A stretch of 64,000 nucleotides of DNA from Desulfonema magnum (GCF_017377395.1 NZ_CP061800.1:744001-808000); one strand, 5' to 3'. Positions 16,713 to 26,628 are shown, counted from the first letter of the stretch. Program-made: numbers and translations. The notes: generated by a model not told the origin, from the letters alone.

Positions 16713-19352
16713 CTAACGCACATTTCTGAACATATTCAGCGAATTCGGATGATGAACTTCCTCCGCCATATCTATGGTGTGGCACACTTTGCAATTTTTG
16801 TTCGCCCCCACAGGATAAGGATTTTTCTGATGCTGGAGCGGCGGTATGTTGTCCCTGTCATTTCCAAAGATATTTGTTGCGGGATACACCGCATGAGGCG
16901 ACCCGTGACACGCCGCACACATCATCCCCGCATCGTCTGTGCGAAGGCGATAAAGCTGGTCTTCTGCGTTTGTCCACTGGTTGAATTCAGTCTCATCAGT
17001 GTCAGGCGCATTAAAATCAGCATGGCAGTTCAGGCAGTCCGGCTCGTTGATCCAGGGCTTTCTCGGCAAAATTTCCTCAACCGTTTCCACTGCCCTGGGC
17101 CTGAGATGCTTCATCAGTCTTTTTGTCCCTTTCTTTCGAGCCTGCTTCTCCGCCACAAGAAGACTTAACGCATGATCCTCCAGCTTTCCATGGCAATTGG
17201 TGCAATCCAGTTCAAGTTCGTTGTGTATACCTCTGAACCATTTGGTAAAACTTCCTTCTCCTCCCGGATGACACGCCATGCACGCGTCTCCGTATCTGTC
17301 CGTAAGATAATTGGCATGAAATCCATGTATCGCGGCTGAAAGATTCAGATTTTTCTTCCCGGAATGACATTCCGCACATTGTTTGGGTTTTCCTTTTTCC
17401 GCCATTTCAGCAAGATTGGTTCGGTTTATCCTGTCGTGAACCGCGAGTATATCCTGGGACGCTTCAGAAGAAATCCCCGCGGGGTCATCTGTTTTTCCGC
17501 CATGACAGTTTTTACACCCGATCTCTGTTGAAACCGGAGCCACCATTTTTGTTGAAGTAAGCAGATCACCGCTCCTGGCATCCCTTGCCTCAATGGTCAT
17601 AAGGGGATACGGATTAAAGGTTCCGTCATGTTTATAGGGAAGTAAAGGAATCCCTTTTGCCACATACGCTTCCCGTTCCTCATCATATCCCAGGGTTCCG
17701 CTGGTTTTTTTACCATAAATTCCCGTGTCCTGCGGTATTTCTTTGCCCATAAGCGATTTGGAATATTTCCAGAAATCAACGTGATCTGACGGGGTTTCAA
17801 ATCCTTGTTCAACCCTGTAACTTATTTCCACATCTTCCGTGACCCGTTCAGGGGTCTCCCCCCGCCTCACAAGCTGAACGTAAATCTCATTTCCCGGGGG
17901 ATTCAGGCTGAAATACTGATCAGTGTCCGAGACAGAAAAAATCCCTTTGCTGCTCCAGGCAAGCAGAACATATTTATCTGTCTCAGGATCAAAACTCGGG
18001 ATATCAACTGGTAAGGGAACTGGCGAAAAAGATGGTGATTCCTCATCCTTTTTTTTATGCAGTCCGTTTACAATATAAGCAGCAAGTGCTTTCCGCTCTC
18101 TGACATTGCCCATGAACGGCGGCATATAGTCGTTGATTTTTCCCATGCCGTTGAGCATGGCATCCATCCCGAACACGGAGAATTTTTCTGTAAGCGGCAG
18201 AATATCATTGACCGGCCCGCCCACAGAATGACAAGAAATGCAGAGCAGCCTGAAAATTTCTCCTCCGGCTTCCAACTCGTTGATATCTGTTATCTTTCTG
18301 TTTTTTACCCATCGTGCGGATTTCAGTATGCCTGTCTGGCTGATTCTGTCCGCGTCCTTTGCCAGAACCGAATTAGAATAGGTATGCCCGTAAATCAGAT
18401 AAGGCCGCCTTCCGGCCTCCCGGATCCACTCAAAAGATCCCATGTAAACAAACCCCACAAGCAGCAACACAAACGCGAGTACTTTTTTCACGTTCACCGA
18501 CATACGGACAGCCATAATAACGCCAATAATAAAGATGAATGGAAAGACCCACACAAAGGTTTTGAGAAAAGGCAGAATTTCAGGAGACCTGCTGAAAATC
18601 ATGGTCATCTGAGGCTCAGGAAGGCTGGTTGCATACCAGTAAGCCGCCTCAAACAGGAAGAAAAACGGGATTAACAGCCACCACATACAATATCTGATCA
18701 TGGTTTCCCGGAATGCTTTTTCTTTAAGCCTTATCGATGTAATGAACCCGAAAATTCCCGCGAGCATGAATGCCATGCAGGTTCGGAAGCAAAGGGACGG
18801 AAGAAAAGACGGGTTGAAAAATCCGTCCCAGAAATTCTGAGTCGCAAGCCATTTTCCCGGGGTGAGCATAAACGCCACAATGCCGTTGATAAAGAATAAT
18901 GAAAGCCAGGCAAAGACAAAATACAGCCATCCCACGGTGAGATGCTGTTTTTTTTCCATTTTCCCGAACATATAAAAATATACGAACAGCGTAATGATTT
19001 CCCCTGCGAAAAACACCCATTCCGTGGCCCAGGCAAAGACAAATGTGTGGATAAGCTCGGAAGTGACAGACGGATTCAGCAGAGAAATGGTAAACCAGAT
19101 TCCCACGCCCGTAACTGAGCCGAATACCATGGTCAGGAGCATGAAAAATTTGCTGTGTTTTTTTGTGTAATCAAGAATCGGCTGGGAGTTTTCCCGGTAG
19201 CCTTTCATTTCAGTAAGTACAAGAAACAGCCCGCCCCCCACTGCAAAATGGGCCACATAAACATGAAGCGTGGCGATCAGGGCGATCAGAAATCCCCCGC
19301 CGAAAAAATCAATATCCCACACAGGATAATGCAATAACCAGTTTGAATTCAT
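16713..19352 (-). CDS. Cytochrome bd-like quinol oxidase subunit I fused to octaheme cytochrome c
   Basis: 879 residues. Roughly the first 310 form eight or nine membrane helices like CydA, with conserved His in LIALIATLHVYVAHF and the acidic WVFFAGEIITL segment. A first heme site CISCH follows in a cytochrome c-like domain (KINDYMPPFMGNVRE). The extracytoplasmic C-terminus carries seven more CXXCH motifs (CKNCH, CAECH, CMACH, CTNCH, CLNCH, CAACH, CKVCH), eight in total. No CydB gene is adjacent. The protein could pass electrons from quinols to oxygen, or run between quinones and periplasmic hemes in an anaerobe. OR-N type bd relatives with fused c-hemes are known. Confidence 0.85.
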   Translation of the reverse strand: MNSNWLLHYPVWDIDFFGGGFLIALIATLHVYVAHFAVGGGLFLVLTEMKGYRENSQPILDYTKKHSKFFMLLTMVFGSVTGVGIWFTISLLNPSVTSELIHTFVFAWATEWVFFAGEIITLFVYFYMFGKMEKKQHLTVGWLYFVFAWLSLFFINGIVAFMLTPGKWLATQNFWDGFFNPSFLPSLCFRTCMAFMLAGIFGFITSIRLKEKAFRETMIRYCMWWLLIPFFFLFEAAYWYATSLPEPQMTMIFSRSPEILPFLKTFVWVFPFIFIIGVIMAVRMSVNVKKVLAFVLLLVGFVYMGSFEWIREAGRRPYLIYGHTYSNSVLAKDADRISQTGILKSARWVKNRKITDINELEAGGEIFRLLCISCHSVGGPVNDILPLTEKFSVFGMDAMLNGMGKINDYMPPFMGNVRERKALAAYIVNGLHKKKDEESPSFSPVPLPVDIPSFDPETDKYVLLAWSSKGIFSVSDTDQYFSLNPPGNEIYVQLVRRGETPERVTEDVEISYRVEQGFETPSDHVDFWKYSKSLMGKEIPQDTGIYGKKTSGTLGYDEEREAYVAKGIPLLPYKHDGTFNPYPLMTIEARDARSGDLLTSTKMVAPVSTEIGCKNCHGGKTDDPAGISSEASQDILAVHDRINRTNLAEMAEKGKPKQCAECHSGKKNLNLSAAIHGFHANYLTDRYGDACMACHPGGEGSFTKWFRGIHNELELDCTNCHGKLEDHALSLLVAEKQARKKGTKRLMKHLRPRAVETVEEILPRKPWINEPDCLNCHADFNAPDTDETEFNQWTNAEDQLYRLRTDDAGMMCAACHGSPHAVYPATNIFGNDRDNIPPLQHQKNPYPVGANKNCKVCHTIDMAEEVHHPNSLNMFRNVR

Positions 19353-19642
19353 ACCTCCCCCTTGTTCCTAGGCTCTGCCTCAGCAGCCATTAGATTAAGA
19401 TAAAATATTAATAACATATTAAAATTTCTTGACCTTAAATTCTAATGGTATAAAATGATTTTTGTTATTGTCCTGTTAGTCATAAGTTCCTGTAACATGC
19501 TGAAATCATTTACAGCCAAAAAAAACAGACAGTCTCATTTATTCCCTTTATTTCAAATGGTTACATAAAAAAATTCAAGCGTTCCGAAGTGATTATGACT
19601 CACGAATTATTAGCAAAAAATAATATCACACAGGAGGGTGTC

Positions 19643-19768
19643 ATGTCAAAAAAAATTCAGTTCTTCGGAACTGTCAGAGAACCGCTGAATGATCCGTCAT
19701 TCAGAGATAAGCCTTACAGGCCCGAAATTTTTCACACAGGATCGCAAACTGATGTTCGTCATTCATAG
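19643..19768 (+). CDS. Candidate 41-residue small protein
   Basis: ATG 19643 follows AGGAGG at 19632-19637 with ideal spacing. The frame reads MSKKIQFFGTVREPLNDPSF and continues to a TAG at 19766. It lies alone in a 750-base gap between the bd/octaheme gene and yedF. I recognise no family. The excellent ribosome-binding site is the main support. Confidence 0.4.
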   Translation: MSKKIQFFGTVREPLNDPSFRDKPYRPEIFHTGSQTDVRHS

Positions 19769-20101
19769 TCGTTCTCCTTATACTGCAAAAAAAGTCTGAA
19801 ATCCTTACAAGCGGTTATGAATGAATTTTTCGGGGATCCGTCAGGATTGTGCAAGGCGGAAAATTCTCAATTTTTTAAATTTACCTCGGTAAGAGGCTGA
19901 TTTTAAAAAAACTGTCTTTAACTTATACTTTGATAACGATGACGCTTTACATGGAAATGCAGGGCGGAAGCTTCGCATCCTGATTCCGAGACGCGAAGTG
20001 TGGGAATGATATCTCCGAAATTTTTTTCATCTGCTGAATATCTGATGATAACCAATCATAACTGCTTACTGACAACTGACAGCTAAAAAAAGGAGAACAA
20101 A

Positions 20102-20698
20102 ATGAAAGAAATAGATGCACGGGGCCTGGCCTGTCCCGCACCTGTTTTGCTTACAAAAACAGCAATAGAGAAAGAACAGGCGAGCCATATCAGAGTGATT
20201 GTTGATAACAAAGCATCCAAAGAGAACGTATGCCTGTTTCTCAGCTCCAAAAATTTTGAATCCTCGGTGGAAGAAAAACACGGAGATTTTTATATCACCG
20301 CCAAAGGGGAGGGGGGGACTGGCCCGGAGGCAGCTCCGGTTGAAAAAGCAGATCCCGGGGGAAAGAAAATCATGGTCATGGTGGCAACGGATCGCATGGG
20401 TTACGGAGATGACGAACTGGGTTTAAAACTCATGATCAGCTTCATAAAGACACTGAAAGAAATGGGATCTGATTTGTGGCGGCTTGTCTTTGTCAACAAC
20501 GGGGTAAAACTCACTGTAGAAGGCGCTGAAGTATTACCGGACGTGAAAGAACTGGAGGCAGACGGAATACATATCCTGGTCTGCGGAACCTGCCTGAGCC
20601 ATTTCAACCTTCTGGATCAGAAACAAGTCGGCGAGACCACGAACATGCTGGACATTGTAACAGCCATGCAACTGGCGGATAAAGTCATTAATATCTGA
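20102..20698 (+). CDS. yedF: YedF-type sulfurtransferase-like protein of selenium metabolism
   Basis: 198 residues in two parts. The N-terminal TusA/SirA-like domain has the CPxP motif (ARGLACPAPVLLTK, Cys about 12) that carries persulfide. The C-terminal DsrE-like half has KIMVMVATDRMGYGDDELG and ILVCGTCLSHFNL with two cysteines. This is the architecture of the YedF family found next to selenium genes. The likely role is sulfur or selenium transfer in the cytoplasm. AAAAGGAG lies 5 bases before the ATG. It ends 58 bases from the convergent lysE-like gene. Confidence 0.9.
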   Translation: MKEIDARGLACPAPVLLTKTAIEKEQASHIRVIVDNKASKENVCLFLSSKNFESSVEEKHGDFYITAKGEGGTGPEAAPVEKADPGGKKIMVMVATDRMGYGDDELGLKLMISFIKTLKEMGSDLWRLVFVNNGVKLTVEGAEVLPDVKELEADGIHILVCGTCLSHFNLLDQKQVGETTNMLDIVTAMQLADKVINI

Positions 20699-20702
20699 GA
20701 GT

Positions 20703-20748
20703 AATTGGGAATTGGGAATTGAGAATTCTCAATTCCCAATTCCCAATT
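20703..20748. terminator. 46-bp perfect palindrome between convergent genes
   Basis: Repeats of AATTGGG in one arm and CCCAATT in the other, centred on GAGAATTCTC. Placed between yedF and the exporter gene, it could end transcription from both sides. Confidence 0.6.
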
Positions 20749-20756
20749 CTCAATTT

Positions 20757-21479
20757 TCAATTCTTCATTACCAACGGAGAAATCCCCAGATATACACCAA
20801 ACAGAATCATAAAAACGCCGCAAAATACCAGTACCCCGTAATAGGCTTTTCTGTCCAGTTTTCGCAGGCCGAAAAAAGCCAGGGTTGAGATAAGCAGATA
20901 GCAAATCAGGTCTCCGGCTTCATGGCCCAGAAAAAATGCCAGTAATTTGGGCCATGAGTCAAAAGAGATTTCAAACTGAATCATAAACGCAAGGCCGATG
21001 GTTGCCCACCAGACCCACCAGTACGGATTGGACATGGAAACCATGATCCCGCCAATAACCGGATTTTCCAGCCCCTTATTTTCAGGGGAATCTTCTGATG
21101 ATGTCTGAGTCTGTTTCCCGGGGGAGTTCAGGAAGTCGGTCGGAATGTTGCCAAGATACACATTTCGGACAATGGATAATCCGAAATAAATGAGTATCAG
21201 GCCGCCCACAACTCCGATTGCACGCACAACAAAAATATTCTTGAGGATAAAAGAAAACCCCGAAAGCAGTAAAATAATAATTGCCAGTTCAAGTATGGCA
21301 TGACCCAGTATGATCCATGCTCCCATCAGATACCCCCTGCTGCCAGTGGCTTTGGCAGACTTAATAATGGTGTATGTCAGCAAGGGACCGGGCGACATGG
21401 CTCCGGTGAGGGCAACCAGAAAGGAAAAGGAAAAAATTACCCAGAATACAGAAACAAAATTTGTAAATTCGTTTAACAT
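20757..21479 (-). CDS. LysE/RhtB-family exporter
   Basis: 240 residues, hydrophobic, about six membrane helices. The N-terminus has the family hallmark ALTGAMSPGPLLTYTI, followed by RGYLMGAWIILGHAILE and GGLILIYFGLSI. A cytoplasmic loop of about 35 charged residues (SPGKQTQTSSEDSPENKG) sits before NPYWWVWWATIGLAF. Members export amino acids or related small molecules. The substrate cannot be told from sequence. Confidence 0.88.
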   Translation of the reverse strand: MLNEFTNFVSVFWVIFSFSFLVALTGAMSPGPLLTYTIIKSAKATGSRGYLMGAWIILGHAILELAIIILLLSGFSFILKNIFVVRAIGVVGGLILIYFGLSIVRNVYLGNIPTDFLNSPGKQTQTSSEDSPENKGLENPVIGGIMVSMSNPYWWVWWATIGLAFMIQFEISFDSWPKLLAFFLGHEAGDLICYLLISTLAFFGLRKLDRKAYYGVLVFCGVFMILFGVYLGISPLVMKN

Positions 21480-21503
21480 AAAAAATCCTCGATCACGGAA
21501 AAA

Positions 21504-21566
21504 GGAGTGCCAAACTTACAGTTTGGCTCCTCTTGTCTTTTTGCCAAACTGCAAGTTTGGCACTCC
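21504..21566. repeat. Double GCCAAAC...GTTTGGC palindrome
   Basis: Two palindromes back to back inside an outer GGAGTGCC...GGCACTCC inverted repeat, located between the exporter and cyclase genes on the same strand. Confidence 0.7.
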
Positions 21567-21586
21567 TTTTTCTGCTTGTTTATTGA

Positions 21587-23821
21587 TTACTTGGTTTTCA
21601 TACGGGCAATGCCGTCCCAGTCCTTTCCTGGGGAATTCTTCTTAAATTCCGTACATCTTCGAATATAGAGTTCAGCGGCCTGATCTGATGGAAATTTTTG
21701 TTGAATACGTGTAAATATCTTCAATGCCTTATCCCAGTCCTGTTCCAGATAGGCTTGAAAGGCAATATCAAACGCCTCACGCAGTGTCAGGATTTCATCA
21801 GGCAGATTTTCTCCCTGCCTTCCGATCAGCTCGTAAATCCTCACCCCTTTTTCTTTTCCTTTGACAGCCACATTATCGAGGGTACGGAACAAAAAGTAAT
21901 CTGAGACTTTTTCATAAGTGTCCTGAGTGACAATCAGCCGGGTTCCGTAAACCTTATTAATGCCTTCGATACGGCTGGCAAGGTTCACGCTGTCTCCCAG
22001 GACAGAATAATTCATCCGCTCATCCGAACCCATGTTTCCCACAATTGTAAGCCCGGTGTGAATACCAAATCGGGTAATAAATGGGGGCTTTCCCTCACTT
22101 ATCCATTTTTTGTTGAGTTCATCCAATTTCCGATGGCAGTTCAGTGCGGCGCTGCAAGCGAAAATAGCGTGTTCCGGATAATCCACAGGCGCGCCCCAGA
22201 ACGCCATAATGGCATCTCCGATATATTTGTCAATGGTTCCCCGCTCTCTTAAAATAATATTGGTCAGTTCATTATTGTATTCAAATAACTGAACCATGAG
22301 CGATTCGGGAAGCATTTTTTCGGATATATTTGTAAAACCCTGAATATCTGAGAAAAGAATGGTAATTTCCACCTTTTTGCCTCCCAGACGGGCTTCTTCT
22401 CCGGTTCGGATGAGCTGACGGACCAGGGTTGAAGGGACATACTTCTCAAAGGCCCTCAGACCTTTCTTCATTGATGCCATTGAATTGTTCATCATCTGAA
22501 TTTCTTTGATGGTGGAAGTGGTGGTTATCTCTCCGTCAAGTTCAAGTTTTTCAATTTTTTTGGCTTCTTCAGTCAGGGCATTAATCGGTTTGGAAATACT
22601 GCTGGAAATGACTTTTGCGATAAAAACAGAAATCAGCAGAACCACAAAGGAAATAAGAACCACCACCCGCCTCATGTGAATAAGGGGGCCGAGAAAATCA
22701 TCCTCAGGTACGATAACACCAATTTTCCATTCTTTACCAAAGCTTTCGCCTAAATTCGTAAATGATCCTAAATACCGTTTTCCCTCACTTTCAAACTCAA
22801 CCCGGCCTGCCCCGGTTTTTTTATGTTCCTGAAAAGACGCCGTGACCCAGGCTTTGTTCAATTCGTCAATACGGGCAGGACGCAATTTCCCATCTGCTCC
22901 CTTTTGTACAAGACGAGATGCGTCCGGATAAGCAATAATCTCATTTTTTTTATTGATGATGTATGCAATACCTGTCTTCCCAATTTTAAGTCCATTTAAA
23001 AAAGTGGATATTTCATTTAATGCAATATCCAAGCTGAAAACACCGGTGACAACATCTCCGGACATAATAGGATAAGCAGTGGCAATGCCGGGGGCATGAT
23101 CTGAAAAGAAAATATACACATCCGTCCAGTAGGTTCCGCGCTGATTTTTGGCTCCTTTATACCAAGGCCGGCCGGTGGGATCGTATTTCACATCGGTGCT
23201 TTCTTCGGTTTTTTCTATCACGCCGTTTTTATTTCTGTATTTCCAGGTGACCGTTGGCGGTGTTACGGCCCGATTGATGATTTTTGTGCCCATTTTACCG
23301 TCCGGTAATTTCTTGGGCATCATGAAATTTCCCTTTTCATCAGCAATATTCGCCATTGCCAACTGAGGGAAAGATTTTAATAAATGGATGCCGTAAGATT
23401 CCAACAAATCATCGTCTATAACAGAGAGGACACCGGATTCGCTGTCAGATTCAGGGGCAATGGTAATCAGCGGTTTAAGTTTTACTTTATGATCTCCTTC
23501 GTCTGATATCTGGTCTGAAAGATTGAAACGAGGTTCAAAAGCCCCGTTTTCAAAAAGTTGTGTACTCAGTTTCGCCATCACAGAGGCCGGGGTCAGATAG
23601 TTTATCACTTTTTCCTTTACCATCTCCGTCACCTGGCTCATCTGATCGTCTGATATTTCCGTAAGGGCTTTTGAATACTGATGCCAGATATATCCGACAA
23701 TGGCAATTACGGTAATCACGAGCAGACAGGCAATGGAGGTAAAAATATAAAGTCCGAAAGTCTGATTTTTAAAAATTGAGGGACGAGCCTTTTCTGAAAT
23801 ATTAAGCGGCTGTTCTGACAT
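21587..23821 (-). CDS. Membrane Cache-HAMP class III adenylate/guanylate cyclase
   Basis: 744 residues from ATG 23821, which follows GGGAG; the longer start at 23863 is less likely. One membrane helix (about 13-35), a large periplasmic dCache-type sensor region (YDPTGRPWYKGAKNQRGTYWTDVYI, KIGKTGIAYIINKKNEIIAYPD), a second helix (VVVLISFVVLLISVFIAKVI), a HAMP-like linker, then a class III cyclase domain: FSDIQGFT (metal Asp), KYIGDAIMAFWGAP (second Asp), SVLGDSVNLASRIEG. A short TPR-like tail (AYLEQDWDKALKIFTRIQQKFPSDQAAELYI) ends it. It likely makes cAMP in response to an external small ligand. Confidence 0.92.
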   Translation of the reverse strand: MSEQPLNISEKARPSIFKNQTFGLYIFTSIACLLVITVIAIVGYIWHQYSKALTEISDDQMSQVTEMVKEKVINYLTPASVMAKLSTQLFENGAFEPRFNLSDQISDEGDHKVKLKPLITIAPESDSESGVLSVIDDDLLESYGIHLLKSFPQLAMANIADEKGNFMMPKKLPDGKMGTKIINRAVTPPTVTWKYRNKNGVIEKTEESTDVKYDPTGRPWYKGAKNQRGTYWTDVYIFFSDHAPGIATAYPIMSGDVVTGVFSLDIALNEISTFLNGLKIGKTGIAYIINKKNEIIAYPDASRLVQKGADGKLRPARIDELNKAWVTASFQEHKKTGAGRVEFESEGKRYLGSFTNLGESFGKEWKIGVIVPEDDFLGPLIHMRRVVVLISFVVLLISVFIAKVISSSISKPINALTEEAKKIEKLELDGEITTTSTIKEIQMMNNSMASMKKGLRAFEKYVPSTLVRQLIRTGEEARLGGKKVEITILFSDIQGFTNISEKMLPESLMVQLFEYNNELTNIILRERGTIDKYIGDAIMAFWGAPVDYPEHAIFACSAALNCHRKLDELNKKWISEGKPPFITRFGIHTGLTIVGNMGSDERMNYSVLGDSVNLASRIEGINKVYGTRLIVTQDTYEKVSDYFLFRTLDNVAVKGKEKGVRIYELIGRQGENLPDEILTLREAFDIAFQAYLEQDWDKALKIFTRIQQKFPSDQAAELYIRRCTEFKKNSPGKDWDGIARMKTK

Positions 23822-24027
23822 AATAATTTTCTCCCATAGTAACTGTTGTGGCATATTTTCCACAATTACAATTAATTACCCGAAAAACGGATATGTCTGT
23901 AGCCTATAAATTTATTAATAAGGATAATCTTATTGCATTAAATGAGGTTTTATGCAATGCAAAAATTTATTATGAGATTTATTCTGTTTGATTTTTTTCA
24001 GTGAATCACTGACGGCTCGCTCTTTTC

Positions 24028-24057
24028 TTGACAAACTCCCTTGTTTTCTATTATATT
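24028..24057 (+). promoter_or_regulatory. Sigma-70-like promoter before DHH gene
   Basis: TTGACA at 24028-24033 and TATATT at 24052-24057 with an 18-base spacer, about 95 bases before ATG 24151. Confidence 0.5.
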
Positions 24058-24150
24058 AAAATAAAAAAAATTATAACTTATGGCGTTACAGACTGACCAT
24101 AACCATATATTAACGACAATCGCCTGAAAAAAATAACAAAGGAGCCAATT

Positions 24151-25077
24151 ATGCGTCTGTTAACAAGATCCGATTTCGATGGCCTTGCATGTGGCGTCTT
24201 ACTGGTGGAAGCCGGAATTGTTGATGAATATAAATTTGTACATCCCAAGGATATTCAAGACAGTAAGATTGAAGTTACAAAAAATGATGTCCTTGCAAAT
24301 ATTCCTTATATTCCGGGGTGCGGGCTCTGGTTTGATCATCATTCCAGCGAACAGGAGCGGATGAAACTGATGGGGCAATTTCAATACAAGGGAAAAAGTT
24401 GCGATGCCCCGAGCTGTGCCAGAGTGATATATGATTACTATGGCGGAGCAGAAAAATTTTCCAAATTTGACAAAAGCGGTCTGATGGCGGCTGTTGACAA
24501 AGTGGACAGCGGGCAGTTAAGCATTGAGGAGATTGCATTCCCCACCGAGTGGACAGCACTTGCTTTTATGATGGACCCGCGCACGGGTCTCGGACGTTAT
24601 AAGGACTACCGGATTTCCAATTATCAGCTCATGGAGGATATGATTAAATATTGCCGGACCATGACCATTCATGAAATTTTGGCGGTCACAGATGTCCGGG
24701 AACGGATGACACGGTATTTTAAGCAGGAAAAACTCTATGAGGAGATGGTTCGAAAAAACAGCACTGTTGATGGGAATGTGCTTATTATTGACCTCCATCA
24801 TCTGGATCAGATCATGACAGGAAACCGGTTTAAGGAATACATTCTTTTCCCCGAACAAAACATTTCTGTCAGAATCATATGGGGGCTTAAAAAGCAAAAT
24901 ATGGTGTTTACCTGCGGCCGCAGTGTCACCAACCGAACGTCAAAGACTGACATCGGATCACTGATGCTCAGGTACGGCGGCGGAGGCCACAGAACCGTAG
25001 GCACATGCCAGGTTCCGGTAGATGACTGGGAGAGGGTCAGGGATGAAATCGTGGCGAAAATGAAAGCGGACGGATAG
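24151..25077 (+). CDS. DHH-family phosphoesterase (exopolyphosphatase-like)
   Basis: 308 residues. DHH domain: LTRSDFDGLACGVLL (metal Asp), then LWFDHHSSEQ, the DHH motif itself, and AAVDKVDSGQLS. The C-terminal DHHA1-like part ends in LRYGGGGHRTVGTCQV, the substrate-binding GGGH motif. Family members cleave polyphosphate, cyclic dinucleotides, pApA or short RNA, and the sequence does not decide between these. AAAGGAG precedes the ATG and a good promoter lies upstream. It stands alone between the cyclase and the transglycosylase; a link to cyclic nucleotide turnover would be speculation. Confidence 0.85.
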   Translation: MRLLTRSDFDGLACGVLLVEAGIVDEYKFVHPKDIQDSKIEVTKNDVLANIPYIPGCGLWFDHHSSEQERMKLMGQFQYKGKSCDAPSCARVIYDYYGGAEKFSKFDKSGLMAAVDKVDSGQLSIEEIAFPTEWTALAFMMDPRTGLGRYKDYRISNYQLMEDMIKYCRTMTIHEILAVTDVRERMTRYFKQEKLYEEMVRKNSTVDGNVLIIDLHHLDQIMTGNRFKEYILFPEQNISVRIIWGLKKQNMVFTCGRSVTNRTSKTDIGSLMLRYGGGGHRTVGTCQVPVDDWERVRDEIVAKMKADG

Positions 25078-25438
25078 GCTGAGAATTGAGAATTATGATT
25101 CTGCTTTCATGTTTCGTTATAATTCGGAATGGCTATTTATGAAAATATGTTTCCTCTGTTCTGACAAACATGATCTTAATTGCTGGCAATCTTTCTTTGA
25201 CACCATAATTTATTCGGTTTTAAAAAAAATGAGTAGTTAACATGTTGCAATTCATCAGATATTTAGGCATCAGCATATCACCTGCCAAACTGAGTGTTGC
25301 GAAAACAGACGTTTCTTCCGAATTTTTTTCACAAACACAGTTTCTCAAAGATTTTTAACAGCGTGTTCATTCTGCCTGATGATATCTGGCTTCTGAGTGA
25401 TCGCAAGCCCCGAAACTTAAAATTATGCGAGGCATGCT
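25078..25438. other. Non-coding gap with one dispersed repeat
   Basis: About 360 bases without a supported gene. Positions 25102-25146 belong to the CTTTCATGTTTCGTT repeat family. The remainder shows nothing I recognise. Confidence 0.5.
25102..25146. repeat. CTTTCATGTTTCGTT...TTTATGAAA repeat, copy 1
   Basis: Inverted ends CTTTCAT/ATGAAA around a degenerate centre. Other copies are at 55826-55875, 55911-55963, 56002-56050 and 60812-60850. Confidence 0.55.
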
Positions 25439-26563
25439 ATGCTACGAAACGTATTACTGTTTTTTTGTATTGTATTTATGGCCGGAATAACGGCCGACCG
25501 GACCGAGGCTTTTGAACCTTCCCGTTTTCCTTCGCTGATTTCCAGTATTAAAATCAGCCCCCCTGTGGATTTTTGCGGCGAGCCGGTTCCCCTTGATGAT
25601 CCTTTGGTTTATGAGGGACTGGAAAAGGAACTCCTGCTTTTTTTATGGCGCCGTTCCCAGGTCATTCTCTGGCTGAAACGAACCGGCCGCTATATGCCGT
25701 ACCTTGAAAAAATGTTGAAAAAGAACGGTCTGCCTGATGATCTTAAATATTCGGCAGTGGTGGAAAGTTCTTTACTCCCGCATATACGCTCATCCAAATA
25801 TGCAACCGGGTTGTGGCAGTTTATAAAATCCACAGGCATCAGATACGGTCTGAGGATTGATTCAAAAATTGATGAACGCAGAAATATCTATAAAGCCACA
25901 GAAGCTGCCACAAAGTACCTGAGGAAACTTTATGGTGATTTCGGATCATGGACCCTGGCTGTTGCTGCTTATAACATGGGAGAAGCAGGACTGAAATCGA
26001 GGATTAAATTCCAGAAAACAGATGATTTTTATCATCTTTATCTTCCTTTGGAGACCCAGCAGCATCTTCTCAGGATTGTTGCTGTGAAACTGATTTTGTC
26101 TGATCCTGAAAAATACGGGTTTCATTTCAGAAAAGAGGATTTTTATTCTCCCCTCAAGTTTGACACTGTCCGGATAGACTGTTCCGAAGAAGTTCCTCTT
26201 CCGATAATTGCAGATGCCTCGAAAACATACTACAAAACCATAAGAGATATGAACCCTGAAATCAGGGATCGGAAGCTGGGCAAAGGAACCTATTCCCTTG
26301 CTGTTCCCAAAGGGGCTGCCAAAGGTTTTCAGGCCCGGTTTAAAAGGCTTTTTAATGAATACCTCGCAGAGAAAAAGGAAAATAAGCCAAAGGTCGTCAA
26401 ACATACAAAGAAGCGGAAAAAAATCTATGTGGTCAGAAGAGGAGACAGCCTTTCCAATATTGCTGCCAAATTCAATGTTCCGATGTCCAAAATTCTCAGG
26501 TGGAATCAGTTAAGACATAAAAATCACATTGTCCCGGGACAGCGTCTGATCATCCGTCCTTAA
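25439..26563 (+). CDS. MltD-like lytic transglycosylase with LysM domain
   Basis: 374 residues with an N-terminal hydrophobic signal (MLRNVLLFFCIVFMAGI). SLT domain: KYSAVVESSLLPHIRSSKYA carries the catalytic Glu, GLWQFIKSTGIRYGL and AVAAYNMGEAG complete the fold. A basic linker (KPKVVKHTKKRKK) leads to a C-terminal LysM (YVVRRGDSLSNIAAKFNV...VPGQRLIIRP) that binds peptidoglycan. It cleaves glycan strands in the periplasm with anhydro-MurNAc formation. Only one LysM is present, fewer than in E. coli MltD. Confidence 0.92.
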   Translation: MLRNVLLFFCIVFMAGITADRTEAFEPSRFPSLISSIKISPPVDFCGEPVPLDDPLVYEGLEKELLLFLWRRSQVILWLKRTGRYMPYLEKMLKKNGLPDDLKYSAVVESSLLPHIRSSKYATGLWQFIKSTGIRYGLRIDSKIDERRNIYKATEAATKYLRKLYGDFGSWTLAVAAYNMGEAGLKSRIKFQKTDDFYHLYLPLETQQHLLRIVAVKLILSDPEKYGFHFRKEDFYSPLKFDTVRIDCSEEVPLPIIADASKTYYKTIRDMNPEIRDRKLGKGTYSLAVPKGAAKGFQARFKRLFNEYLAEKKENKPKVVKHTKKRKKIYVVRRGDSLSNIAAKFNVPMSKILRWNQLRHKNHIVPGQRLIIRP

Positions 26564-26585
26564 TGATGCAGCCGTTCACTCGCGC

Positions 26586-26615
26586 CGGGGTGCCAAACTG
26601 CAAGTTCGGCACTCC
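26586..26615. repeat. GCCAAAC...GTTCGGC palindrome
   Basis: Single copy of the GGAGTGCCAAAC family, just after the transglycosylase stop. It may serve as its 3' end. Confidence 0.55.
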
Positions 26616-26628
26616 GGATATTAAAAAA

